Source: Maricaulis sp.
GTDB taxonomy: Bacteria; Pseudomonadota; Alphaproteobacteria; Caulobacterales; Maricaulaceae
Reading direction: 5' to 3'
DNA length: 64,000 bases
NCBI RefSeq assembly: GCF_017643475.1
Contig: NZ_JAEPNI010000002.1
Coordinates: forward strand, 124,001 to 188,000
The notes beneath the pieces are model-generated. The model made no database searches. It had not been told where the DNA came from and saw only the letters and a program-made list of their open reading frames with translations. Positions within the stretch are counted from its first letter, which is position 1. Each line of letters begins with the position of its first letter. Below, one piece after another: positions 17,211-25,015 of this stretch. Made by a program: the position numbers and the translations under genes.

Positions 17211-19076
17211 CTATTGCGCGGACTGTTGGAGGCTGGAAGAGGGATCGGACACTTCACCCGCCTCGCTCTGGCGCGCCCACATTTCGGCATAAATGCCACC
17301 GAGCTCCAACAACGCGTTATGCGTGCCCGTCTCGGCAATGCCGCCATCCTTCATGACCACGATGCGGTCTGCATTGGCGATGGTGGAAAGGCGATGGGCG
17401 ACAGCGATGGTTGTGCGGCCACGAGCGGCTTCGGTCAGGGCAGCCTGAACCTCTTTTTCCGTCTGGCTGTCGAGCGCTGATGTCGCTTCATCCAGGACCA
17501 GCACCGCCGGCTCCTTGAGAATGGCCCTGGCGACGCCTACCCGCTGTTTCTCACCGCCGGAGAGTTTCAGCCCGCGTTCGCCGACCTTGGTGTCGAGCCC
17601 GTCTTGCAGATCGCGCACAAAATCACCCAGCTGGGCGCGTTCGATCGCTTCCCAGATTTCGTCCTCGCTGGCTTCCGGACGGCCGTAGAGCACATTGGCG
17701 CGCAGCGTGTCGTTGAACAGGACGACGTCCTGGGGAACCAGGCCCAGCGCCGAACGCAGGCTCTCCTGGCTGACATCGCGCAGATCCTGGCCGTCAATCG
17801 AGACCGCACCACCGGCCGGATCGTAGAAACGGAACAGCAGTTTCAGCATCGTCGACTTGCCGGCGCCTGAGGGCCCGCACAGGCCGACAAAACTGCCCGG
17901 GGGCACATCCAGGCTGACCTGGTCTACCGAGCGCTCACGACCCTCATGGGCGAAGCTGACCGCATCAAACCGCACCGCGCCGCCTTTCAGCGCCAGGTCT
18001 GACGCGTCAGGCTTGTCATCAACATCGGGTTTGATCGCCAGCGTGTCGAACAGGCGCTCCATGTCGACTGCACCCTGTTTGATCTCGCGATAGGCCCAGC
18101 CCAGAATGTTCAGCGGCTGGTAGATATTCATCAGGATCAGCGTCACCGCCGCCACATCGCCAGGCTGCAACACGCCATTCCAGGCCTTCCAGCCTGCCGT
18201 TAGCGCCATGGCCAGCAGGCCGGCATTCATGATGAAGGCCTGGGCGCCATTGAGAAGCGCCAGCGAGGACTGCGAACGCACCGCGGCTCCGGCATAGCGC
18301 TGCAGCGCATTGTCGTATAGGTCGGTCTCGCGACGCTCGGCGGCGAAGGCCTTCACAGTCTCGAAATTGATCAGGCTGTCGACCGCGCGAGCATTGGCCT
18401 CGTTGTCGGCGTCATTCATCTTGCGGCGGATCTTCACGCGCCACTCGGTCACCGTCCAGGTCAGGCCCATATAGATCACCACCGTCGCCACCGCGATGGC
18501 AGCAAACTCCCAGCCGTAATTGAGGCTCAGCATGCCCGCAGCCAATACCAGCTCGAACAGGGTGGGCGCGATATTGAAGACCAGGAAGCGCATCAGGAAA
18601 TCAACCGCACGCGCCCCGCGATCAATGATCCGGTTCAGCGCGCCGGTGCGCTTCGTCTGGTGATAGGACAGTGACAGCCGCTGCACATGTCCAAAGGTGC
18701 GCACCTGGGTCAGGCGCTGCGCATCCTGGCTGACTGGTGCGAACATGGCATCGCGCAGCTGCGGCATGCCCACCGACAGGAAACGCGCTCCGGCATAGAC
18801 CAGGAAGGCGATAACAAACAGCGAGCTCGCATCTGCGACGCTGACACCCTCTCCGCGCTCGGTGATCAGGTTGATGCCATCACCGAAATAGACCGGCGCC
18901 GCTACTGCGAACAGTTTCGCCACCACGGTCAGCGCCAGGGCAATCACCATGCGCAGGCGCCATTTTTTCATCTCCGGCGAAGCCAGCAGCCCGAACAGCC
19001 GTGCCATCGCCATGCCCAGACTGCCCGTCGGGGCAGCCTTGGTCTCGTCTTCACTATCAGGAACAGAAGGTCTCAT
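17211..19076 (-). CDS. Atm1-type ABC transporter (heavy-metal/thiol-conjugate exporter)
   Basis: 621 aa half-transporter with the membrane domain fused to the ATPase; it works as a homodimer. Six membrane helices occupy about residues 40-320, including the Atm1-family segments YHQTKRTGALNRIIDRGARA and LINFETVKAFAAERRE. The ATPase has Walker A GPSGAGKST, signature LSGGEKQRV and Walker B VLVLDEATSAL. Bacterial Atm1 proteins export glutathione-metal or persulfide conjugates and support iron-sulfur and metal homeostasis; a specific substrate cannot be read here. It lies 49 bp downstream of the LysM gene. Confidence 0.9.
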   Translation of the reverse strand: MRPSVPDSEDETKAAPTGSLGMAMARLFGLLASPEMKKWRLRMVIALALTVVAKLFAVAAPVYFGDGINLITERGEGVSVADASSLFVIAFLVYAGARFLSVGMPQLRDAMFAPVSQDAQRLTQVRTFGHVQRLSLSYHQTKRTGALNRIIDRGARAVDFLMRFLVFNIAPTLFELVLAAGMLSLNYGWEFAAIAVATVVIYMGLTWTVTEWRVKIRRKMNDADNEANARAVDSLINFETVKAFAAERRETDLYDNALQRYAGAAVRSQSSLALLNGAQAFIMNAGLLAMALTAGWKAWNGVLQPGDVAAVTLILMNIYQPLNILGWAYREIKQGAVDMERLFDTLAIKPDVDDKPDASDLALKGGAVRFDAVSFAHEGRERSVDQVSLDVPPGSFVGLCGPSGAGKSTMLKLLFRFYDPAGGAVSIDGQDLRDVSQESLRSALGLVPQDVVLFNDTLRANVLYGRPEASEDEIWEAIERAQLGDFVRDLQDGLDTKVGERGLKLSGGEKQRVGVARAILKEPAVLVLDEATSALDSQTEKEVQAALTEAARGRTTIAVAHRLSTIANADRIVVMKDGGIAETGTHNALLELGGIYAEMWARQSEAGEVSDPSSSLQQSAQ

Positions 19077-19125
19077 CGCGCCCAGAGATAGGGCGGGATG
19101 GCGTCCAGCGCTAGGGGGGTGGCGT

Positions 19126-20148
19126 TTACCCGCCCTGCCCGTCTTCCGTATCAGGCGCAGTAAACACCTGTCCCGGATAGATCAGGTTGGGGTCGCGGAT
19201 CTGGTCACGGTTGGCTTCGTAGATGACGGTGTACTGGACACCTTCGCCATAGAGACGACGTGCCAGGCGCCAAAGCGAGTTGCCCGGCTGGACGACGACA
19301 CTGTCCGGGCCGAGATTGATGTCCTCCGGCGCGACACGCTCGAAGGGCAGTGCGATGACAGCGGAGACAAGGCCTTCCGGCGTGACCTGGTCGATCTGGA
19401 GATCATAAATGCCCGGTGCCAGCAAGGCTCCGGCCTGCAGCGTCCAGCGACCGTCACTGCCGACTTCGCCCTCGCCCACCATAGCGCCATTAGCGAAGAT
19501 GCGCACTGACGTGCCGGTTTCCGCACGACCGGAGAAGATCACCGCTCCGGTCTCGTCATAATCGATGGTTTCCAGCACCAGGGCACCCATATCGGCATCG
19601 GCGCAGGACGGGCATTGCCAGACACGACTGGCTTCACCCGGACGGCCGACAATGACCAGCGGGGTCGGGCCCGGAACTTCCGGAATCGAGACGACGACAA
19701 CCTGTTCGGATCGCAGTTCCTGGCCATTGGTCGTCCGCATGAGGAGACCCAGCTGGATAGCACCGGATGGCAGGGGTTCATCCACGATGATGACCCATTC
19801 GCCGCGCTCATTGACCGGCATCTCAGTGGTCCGACGACCATCATGCTGGAAGCTGATCGGCGCGTCATCGGCAAGGACCTGGATGATAGCGCCCGGCTCA
19901 CCACGCCCCGCCATGACGGCAGAACCTCTCGGATCGACACGCACAATGTCGAATACCGGCGGCGCCAGCGGCAGACCTGTCTCAACTTCGGACACAACCT
20001 CGGCGGTGTCTCCGGAGACGTCTTCGGATACAGGAGCGCGATCCTCGGCATCATCGGCGGAGGGGCGATACATGATGAAAGCCAGCGCAGACACGACTGC
20101 CAGCACTGCCAAGACTGCGGCGATAATGAACGACCGCGTGGCGGTCAT
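19126..20148 (-). CDS. Membrane-anchored LysM domain protein with Ig-like repeats
   Basis: 340 aa. ATG at 20148 chosen because a perfect AGGAGG lies 6 nt upstream. An N-terminal membrane anchor (about residues 5-27) is followed by an acidic low-complexity linker, two or three beta-rich Ig-like modules, and a C-terminal LysM domain (VVVQPGNSLWRLARRLYGEG ... NLIYPGQVFTAP) that should bind peptidoglycan. A CPSC pair sits between the modules. It is probably an envelope protein linking inner membrane and cell wall. It leads into the Atm1-type exporter on the same strand and diverges from the LOG gene. Confidence 0.85.
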   Translation of the reverse strand: MTATRSFIIAAVLAVLAVVSALAFIMYRPSADDAEDRAPVSEDVSGDTAEVVSEVETGLPLAPPVFDIVRVDPRGSAVMAGRGEPGAIIQVLADDAPISFQHDGRRTTEMPVNERGEWVIIVDEPLPSGAIQLGLLMRTTNGQELRSEQVVVVSIPEVPGPTPLVIVGRPGEASRVWQCPSCADADMGALVLETIDYDETGAVIFSGRAETGTSVRIFANGAMVGEGEVGSDGRWTLQAGALLAPGIYDLQIDQVTPEGLVSAVIALPFERVAPEDINLGPDSVVVQPGNSLWRLARRLYGEGVQYTVIYEANRDQIRDPNLIYPGQVFTAPDTEDGQGG

Positions 20149-20160
20149 GTTCGGCCTCCT

Positions 20161-20213
20161 AATTTTTCCGTCGGAATACGCGGGAACTGCAATCGGATCG
20201 GAATTTTTCCGAT
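20161..20213. promoter_or_regulatory. Paired AATTTTTCCG repeats with inverted symmetry
   Basis: AATTTTTCCG occurs at 20161-20170 and 20202-20211, 41 bp apart. Each copy has dyad symmetry: TTCCGTCGGAA in the first and a perfect 17-bp palindrome ATCGGAATTTTTCCGAT (20197-20213) in the second. They lie between the divergent LysM and LOG genes, the first directly against the LysM ribosome site. A dimeric regulator site is plausible. Confidence 0.35.
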
Positions 20214-20284
20214 GCAAGCCTCGCGCCGACGTCTATCGGCGAATACCATCCCCTCAGAAGAATGCAAACATGGACGGTGCTTAG

Positions 20285-20851
20285 ATGGCAAAAGTAAGGT
20301 CGATTGGTGTCTTTTGCGGTTCACGACTTGGCGAGCGAGCCAGTTACGAAATCGCCGCGGAGGCTGTAGGCCAGGCCATCGCCAAGGCCGGGGCCAGGCT
20401 GGTCTATGGTGGCGGTGATGTAGGCCTGATGGGGGTATCCGCTTCCAGCGCAGCAGCGCTGGGTGGTGACGTGCTGGGCATTATCCCAGGATTTCTCATC
20501 GCCCGTGAAGGTCATCTTGACGGTGTCGAAGTGCGCATCGTGGAAACCATGTCCGAGCGCAAGAGCCAGCTGATCGCCGAATCGGATGCCTACCTGATCA
20601 TGCCTGGCGGAACCGGTACGCTGGAGGAAGTCTTCGATGTCGTCTCGCGCCAGCAACTCGGCCTGCACGACAAGCCGATCGCCTTCCTGGACATTGACGG
20701 GTTCTGGCAGCCCCTGATCGAGCTGATCAACCATACGGTCACCGAGGGATTCTCGCCGCAGACGATTGCCGACCACATGGTGCTGGAAGCCGACCCGGCA
20801 AAGGCCATCGACTTCCTGCTCGACAATATGCAGGAGGAGCAGGACGCCTAG
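20285..20851 (+). CDS. LOG family protein (cytokinin-type nucleoside 5'-monophosphate phosphoribohydrolase)
   Basis: 188 aa. Family signature PGGTGTLEE (near residue 106) and an N-terminal Rossmann fold starting IGVFCGSRLG. LOG proteins release base from cytokinin riboside 5'-monophosphates or AMP-like nucleotides; in non-plant-associated bacteria the role is unclear. Soluble and cytoplasmic. Its TAG shares CTAG (20848-20851) with the converging XRE regulator gene. Confidence 0.9.
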   Translation: MAKVRSIGVFCGSRLGERASYEIAAEAVGQAIAKAGARLVYGGGDVGLMGVSASSAAALGGDVLGIIPGFLIAREGHLDGVEVRIVETMSERKSQLIAESDAYLIMPGGTGTLEEVFDVVSRQQLGLHDKPIAFLDIDGFWQPLIELINHTVTEGFSPQTIADHMVLEADPAKAIDFLLDNMQEEQDA

Positions 20852-21051
20852 TCCGGCTCCCCTTTCGGATCAAAAACATCCTCGATCTTGAGATCGAAAG
20901 CCTCGGCCAGGGCAAAGGCCAGGGTCAGTGATGGATCGTGTTTGGACGTTTCCACCGCGTTGATGGCCTGGCGGGAGACGCCGACACGTTCTCCCAGCTC
21001 GGCCTGGCTCCAGCGGCGCTCTGCACGAAGAACTCGCAAGCGATTCCTCAT
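20848..21051 (-). CDS. XRE family helix-turn-helix regulator
   Basis: 67 aa, essentially one HTH domain: LRAERRWSQAELGERVGVSR followed by QAINAVETSKHDPSLTLAF. The ATG at 21051 overlaps the TGA of the upstream membrane protein gene (ATGA), which fixes the start. Small YozG-like regulators of this type are commonly encoded with an integral membrane protein, as here; the membrane partner may modulate or be regulated by it. Confidence 0.9.
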   Translation of the reverse strand: MRNRLRVLRAERRWSQAELGERVGVSRQAINAVETSKHDPSLTLAFALAEAFDLKIEDVFDPKGEPD

Positions 21052-21434
21052 GAGTAACGCCACTTCAGGACACAGGCCATCAGGCCGTAAGTTCCTATGA
21101 GCGCTGGGAATATCCAGATTGTCGGAATGGCCGGCAGGTCCAGCGAGGCCTCCAGGAATCCCCAGGCGAAAGTCCCGAAACCCACCAACAGGGAGGCGAT
21201 CAGCATCGCCTCCGCAATGACACGTTTCTGGAACTCATCGATCGCTCGGTAGAAAGTCAGTACCGCATAGAGCCCGAACAGGGCCGGCACCACCGGCGAC
21301 ACGGCTAGAATGCCAGTGACAACAGGTCCGTAATCACCGGAACGCAGAATATAGACCGAGCCGAACAGGATCAGCATATAGCCCACCATCGAGCCGCCGA
21401 ACTGGATAAAATAGCGCTTCACATGAGGCTGCAT
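21048..21434 (-). CDS. Four-helix integral membrane protein, partner of XRE regulator
   Basis: About 128 aa with four predicted membrane segments (VGYMLILFGSVYIL, VVTGILAVSPVVPALFGLY, VIAEAMLIASLLVGFGTF, IWIFPALIGTYGLMACVL). Three consecutive ATGs follow GGGGAG; the third (21434) gives the best spacing. The gene overlaps the XRE regulator by ATGA. No catalytic motif; function unknown. Confidence 0.75.
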   Translation of the reverse strand: MQPHVKRYFIQFGGSMVGYMLILFGSVYILRSGDYGPVVTGILAVSPVVPALFGLYAVLTFYRAIDEFQKRVIAEAMLIASLLVGFGTFAWGFLEASLDLPAIPTIWIFPALIGTYGLMACVLKWRYS

Positions 21435-21450
21435 CATCATCTCCCCAGAA

Positions 21451-22323
21451 CTAGTCATCGAGCTCGCCACGCAGAAACTCCACGAAACGCTCGGGCTGGT
21501 CGAACATTATGAAGTGCCGTGAGTCGGTGATCATGTGCACCTCGGCATCGCGCGCAGTCGCGTACTGACCCTCATAGATGCCGCGCAGCTGGTCCTGTGT
21601 CACCGGCGCCCCCGGCGCCCAGGCCACAAGCACATCAATCTCTGCATCGACATCGCCAAGCACAGGCGAGAAATCCGTGCCGGCCACCTCACCCATGGCG
21701 CGAGCCACCGCGGACTGGTCAGCGCGCTCCATATAGGACATGACGCGGGCCTGGCCGTCCTCGGTGATCGACTGGATCATCAGGCCCTGGCGGCTCATCG
21801 ACAGGTATTGATCGCGTGACATGGAAGCCATCTGGGCTGCCATGCCCTGGCCAAATCCTGCCGCCTGCTCCGGCGTGATCGCCGGATTGAACAGGCGCGC
21901 ATAGAATGGCGCGCTATCAACGACGATGACCTGGTCCACGGCCTGTGGACGAACAGCCGCGAGCTGCAGGGCGATCTGCGCGCCCATGGAATGCCCGACC
22001 AGGGTCAGCCCCTCGATCTGATGGGAGTCCACATAGGCGGCCAGGTCCTCGACCAGAGGGGCGATGAAGGCCCCCTCGCCCGACGGAGCGAGATCCCCGA
22101 AACCGGCTGCGGTGATCACATGGGCGTCGATCTCGCTGCCAAGGGCGTCCACCGTTTCGGTCCAGACCTCACCCGGCGAGGCCAGGCCCGGAATGAACAT
22201 CACGTCCTGAGCGTGGCTGTCGCCGGCACGCTCTGCGGTGAAATGAGTCTGGGCTTCTGCCTCGGGCGAGAAAACCAGGGCACAGGCCGCAACGCCGGCG
22301 GCCAGATAAAACGGCAGGCTCAT
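21451..22323 (-). CDS. Secreted alpha/beta hydrolase
   Basis: 290 aa. The ATG at 22323 is preceded by GGGAG and opens a Sec signal peptide (about 24 residues, ending EAEAQT). The nucleophile elbow is GHSMG and the catalytic His is in SRHFIMF near the C-terminus. It is probably a periplasmic esterase or peptidase; the substrate is not evident. The start overlaps the stop of the upstream 27-aa membrane microprotein (ATGA), so expression is likely coupled. Confidence 0.85.
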   Translation of the reverse strand: MSLPFYLAAGVAACALVFSPEAEAQTHFTAERAGDSHAQDVMFIPGLASPGEVWTETVDALGSEIDAHVITAAGFGDLAPSGEGAFIAPLVEDLAAYVDSHQIEGLTLVGHSMGAQIALQLAAVRPQAVDQVIVVDSAPFYARLFNPAITPEQAAGFGQGMAAQMASMSRDQYLSMSRQGLMIQSITEDGQARVMSYMERADQSAVARAMGEVAGTDFSPVLGDVDAEIDVLVAWAPGAPVTQDQLRGIYEGQYATARDAEVHMITDSRHFIMFDQPERFVEFLRGELDD

Positions 22324-22403
22324 CCGATCACTCCCGTCGCTACGAAAATCGCAATGAAAACGGCGATGACAACGCCGAAACTCATACCTTCTTTTTTGCA
22401 CAT
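22320..22403 (-). CDS. 27-aa single-span membrane microprotein
   Basis: Starts MCKKEG, followed by one hydrophobic helix (FGVVIAVFIAIFVATGVIG) reaching the C-terminus. GGAG lies 7 nt upstream of the ATG at 22403, and the stop overlaps the hydrolase start as ATGA. A positively charged N-terminus followed by a helix predicts N-in insertion in the inner membrane. No known family recognised; it could be a regulator or assembly partner of a membrane complex, or a translational leader for the hydrolase. Confidence 0.6.
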   Translation of the reverse strand: MCKKEGMSFGVVIAVFIAIFVATGVIG

Positions 22404-22434
22404 GTCTGCACTCCATGACTGAATGTAATGCAAA

Positions 22435-22481
22435 CCTGACACTTGACGGCACGAATGTCAACACGACCTGACACATTGTCA
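22435..22481. promoter_or_regulatory. Array of TGACA/TGTCA half-sites upstream of the microprotein-hydrolase pair
   Basis: CCTGACAC occurs twice 32 bp apart (22435-22442 and 22467-22474). TGTCA lies at 22456 and 22477, and TGACACATTGTCA (22469-22481) is a perfect 5-3-5 palindrome. The array sits 32-78 bp upstream of the microprotein start, where a promoter should be. The cognate regulator is unknown. Confidence 0.4.
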
Positions 22482-22562
22482 TTTATACGAGTCAATATGT
22501 CGACCTCTCGCGACCTGGACAGGCCGCGAGCAGGTTCAATAATATGATTGAATTACGGAGAT

Positions 22563-23906
22563 TTAGGCCGCTTCGCCCCGGAGGCGGGCCAGCACCTTGT
22601 CGCGACCGATCAGCGGCAGCAGGACCGCCATTTCCGGGCCCCGCGGCTGGCCGGTCAGTGCGTGGCGCAGCGGCATGAACAGGCCCTTGCCCTTGCGTCC
22701 GGTTGCTTCCTTGAGTGCGCCTGTCCATTCACCCCAGCTGGCTTCCGTCAGCTCGCTGGCCGGCAAAGCGTCAGCAGCAGCAGCGATGAAATCGGCATCC
22801 TCGCCCTCGATCACCGGGGTGACCGGGCCGTTGACCAGCGCTGCCCAGTCCTTGGCATCGCGAAGGCGTTCCAGGTTCGGACGCACGGCGGCCCAGACGG
22901 CCTCGCCAGCATCTGCCCCCATATCCGCCAGACGCTCCTGAACCACGGCATAGCCGGTCTCGTGCAGGATCTTGGCATTGAGACGGGCCAGCTCTTCCGG
23001 ATCAAAGCGCGCCGGTGAACGGGTCAACCGGTCCAGCGAGAAACCGTCGAGCAGGTCTTCCAGGGCCATGAAGGGCTCGACCGGATCGGAGGTCCCGATA
23101 CGCCCCAGCAGCGAGTTGACGGCCATGGCCTCGAAACCCTCTTCCTCACGCAGGTCCTGCATGGAAAGCGAACCGAGGCGCTTGGACAGCTTGCCACCAT
23201 CAGCGCCCACTAGCAGGGCCTGGTGACCAAAGCTCGGCGCCTTGCCACCCAGTGCCTCGAAGATCTCGATCTGGGCGCCGGAATTGGTGGTGTGGTCCTC
23301 GCCGCGGATGATGTGCGTGATTTCAGCGTCGATATCATCGCAGACCGACGGCAGGGTGTAGAGATAGCTGCCATCCTCACGGATCAGGATCGGGTCGGAC
23401 AGGGAAGAGGTCTCGATGGTCACGTCACCGCGCACCAGATCTGTCCAGCTGACCGGATTGCCGGACAGTTTGAAACGCCAGTGCGGCTTGCGGCCTTCCG
23501 CTTCCAGCGCGGCCTTTTCAGCGTCGGTCAGTTTCAGCGCAGCGCGGTCATAGACCGGCGGACGGCCATTGGCCATTTGCAGACGACGCTTGCGGTCCAG
23601 CTCTTCACCGGTCTCGTAACAGGCATAGAGCAGGCCCTTGGCCTTGAGGTCCTCAGCAGCAGCGTTGTAGCGGTCAAACCGCTCGGACTGCTTGAACGTC
23701 TCGTCCCACGTCATGCCCAGCCAAGTCAGATCGGTACGGATACCGTCCTCATACTCCTGGGTGGAGCGTTCCAGGTCCGTATCATCGATCCGCAGCACAA
23801 ATGTGCCACCGGCCTTGCGCGCGAACAGATAGTTGAACAGCGCAGTGCGGACATTGCCGACATGAAGCTTGCCGGTCGGGCTGGGAGCAAAACGGACTTT
23901 GGTCAT
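22563..23906 (-). CDS. gltX: Glutamyl-tRNA synthetase
   Basis: 447 aa class I synthetase. HIGH-type motif HVGN (residues 15-18) within RFAPSPTGKLHVGNVRTALF; KMSKS-type motif KLSKR near residue 239; RIDDTDLERS follows the first motif. Alphaproteobacteria often carry two GltX paralogues because Gln-tRNA is made by transamidation; which copy this is cannot be told without the rest of the genome. A GC-rich hairpin (22507-22530) lies between its stop and the microprotein promoter but lacks a T tract. Confidence 0.95.
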   Translation of the reverse strand: MTKVRFAPSPTGKLHVGNVRTALFNYLFARKAGGTFVLRIDDTDLERSTQEYEDGIRTDLTWLGMTWDETFKQSERFDRYNAAAEDLKAKGLLYACYETGEELDRKRRLQMANGRPPVYDRAALKLTDAEKAALEAEGRKPHWRFKLSGNPVSWTDLVRGDVTIETSSLSDPILIREDGSYLYTLPSVCDDIDAEITHIIRGEDHTTNSGAQIEIFEALGGKAPSFGHQALLVGADGGKLSKRLGSLSMQDLREEEGFEAMAVNSLLGRIGTSDPVEPFMALEDLLDGFSLDRLTRSPARFDPEELARLNAKILHETGYAVVQERLADMGADAGEAVWAAVRPNLERLRDAKDWAALVNGPVTPVIEGEDADFIAAAADALPASELTEASWGEWTGALKEATGRKGKGLFMPLRHALTGQPRGPEMAVLLPLIGRDKVLARLRGEAA

Positions 23907-23974
23907 GGGATCAGGCCTGTGAAATCAAGAGGCCGTGGATTACTCCGCAAGCGCCTGAAGGGCAAGCGGCGGGG

Positions 23975-24424
23975 TTAGTTGGGCTTCCCCGCGAGCCACC
24001 AGTAAGTGAGCCCTCCCACAGCGCCAGCGGCAGCGAAGAGGAAGAACAGGCCTTCCCCGCCATTCTGCAAGGGCTGCATGATGACGCTGATCAGTCCACC
24101 GCCCATCAGCGCTCCGAGCACCAGGTCGGCAAATCCGCGCTTCACGCCTACCAGCTTTGCGATCCAGACCAGGACGGGCCAGACCAGAACCGTATAAAGC
24201 GCGACGAAGAAACCGATGAACAGGGCATAGAGGAACATGCCGCCGAGAAAACTCAACACCTCCTGCCAGCCGGTATTCGCATTGATCGCCATCACTCCGA
24301 TCGGGATGATGATCGCCAGACCGGCCGCGTAACAGGCACCAAACCAGGCGGCGAGCGCGCGGAAAAACTTTTCGAGTTCCAGATCGTCTCCCGGCTCGGT
24401 GGTGACAACCAGGGCACGCGTCAT
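23975..24424 (-). CDS. Four-helix membrane protein, paralogue of next upstream gene
   Basis: 149 aa with four membrane segments; ends GGLTYWWLAGKPN. The ATG at 24424 follows GGAGG; an upstream ATG contains that ribosome site and is rejected. The C-terminus matches that of the 144-aa protein encoded upstream (GLSYWSLAGRPD), indicating duplication. Its ribosome site directly abuts a 38-bp perfect palindrome, so it is probably under tight control. Function unknown. Confidence 0.75.
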   Translation of the reverse strand: MTRALVVTTEPGDDLELEKFFRALAAWFGACYAAGLAIIIPIGVMAINANTGWQEVLSFLGGMFLYALFIGFFVALYTVLVWPVLVWIAKLVGVKRGFADLVLGALMGGGLISVIMQPLQNGGEGLFFLFAAAGAVGGLTYWWLAGKPN

Positions 24425-24433
24425 GACATCCTC

Positions 24434-24471
24434 CATTTAGTAATTTCTGTCATGACAGAAATTACTAAATG
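24434..24471. promoter_or_regulatory. 38-bp perfect palindrome upstream of membrane protein gene
   Basis: Two 19-bp arms with no spacer, centred between 24452 and 24453; core TTTCTGTCATGACAGAAA with AT-rich outer arms (TTTAGTAA / TTACTAAA). It ends 9 bp from the start codon, against the GGAGG. It could be an operator for a dimeric or tetrameric regulator overlapping the promoter, or an mRNA hairpin controlling access to the ribosome site. It is far more AT-rich than its surroundings. Confidence 0.65.
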
Positions 24472-24511
24472 CGCGGGATTTGACGATGTGGCGGGGTGAC
24501 GCATCGTTGGT

Positions 24512-24946
24512 TCAGATGGGTTTGACCGGGACGTCCGGGCGGCCGGCAAGGGACCAATAGCTCAGGCCGGCCAGCAGGCCGATCGTCGCAAACACTGCAT
24601 AGGCTTGCCATTGCGACAGGTAACCTTCGGACACATTGGCTTGGGCGTTGTGCACTAAAAAGGCGCCTAGCGCAGCTCCGGCAATACCATCTCCCCAGCC
24701 GCGGGGCAGACGCAGAAGGCGCAACAGCATGACGATTACAAAACTCGGCACCGCCAGAATGAAGGCCGCGACAACACCGGATATGATCACGGCGACAGGC
24801 AAACCCATCAAGACTGTGAGCGCTTCGTCCGACGACACCCCCTCTCCGATGATCGATAGGGTATACATGACGCTGATCAGTAACAGGGTGGCGACCAGGC
24901 AGGCCCCCGCCCACGCCAAGACTGGTCGGATAACGGTATGGAACAT
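24512..24946 (-). CDS. Four-helix membrane protein
   Basis: 144 aa with four membrane segments, ending GLSYWSLAGRPDVPVKPI, related to the protein encoded immediately downstream. The ATG at 24946 follows GGAGGGG; the longer in-frame start lacks a ribosome site. It is 69 bp downstream of nadE on the same strand. No functional motif. Confidence 0.75.
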   Translation of the reverse strand: MFHTVIRPVLAWAGACLVATLLLISVMYTLSIIGEGVSSDEALTVLMGLPVAVIISGVVAAFILAVPSFVIVMLLRLLRLPRGWGDGIAGAALGAFLVHNAQANVSEGYLSQWQAYAVFATIGLLAGLSYWSLAGRPDVPVKPI

Positions 24947-25015
24947 GTCCCCTCCTTTGACTCGTGCGTCAGGAGAACATGCCGAGCACATTTCACCCAT
25001 CCCCGATTTGGGGGA

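Noticed and set aside
22507-22530. GC-rich hairpin as gltX terminator
   Set aside because: The stem (CTCGCG / CGCGAG plus inner pairs) is good but no T tract follows on the gltX strand.
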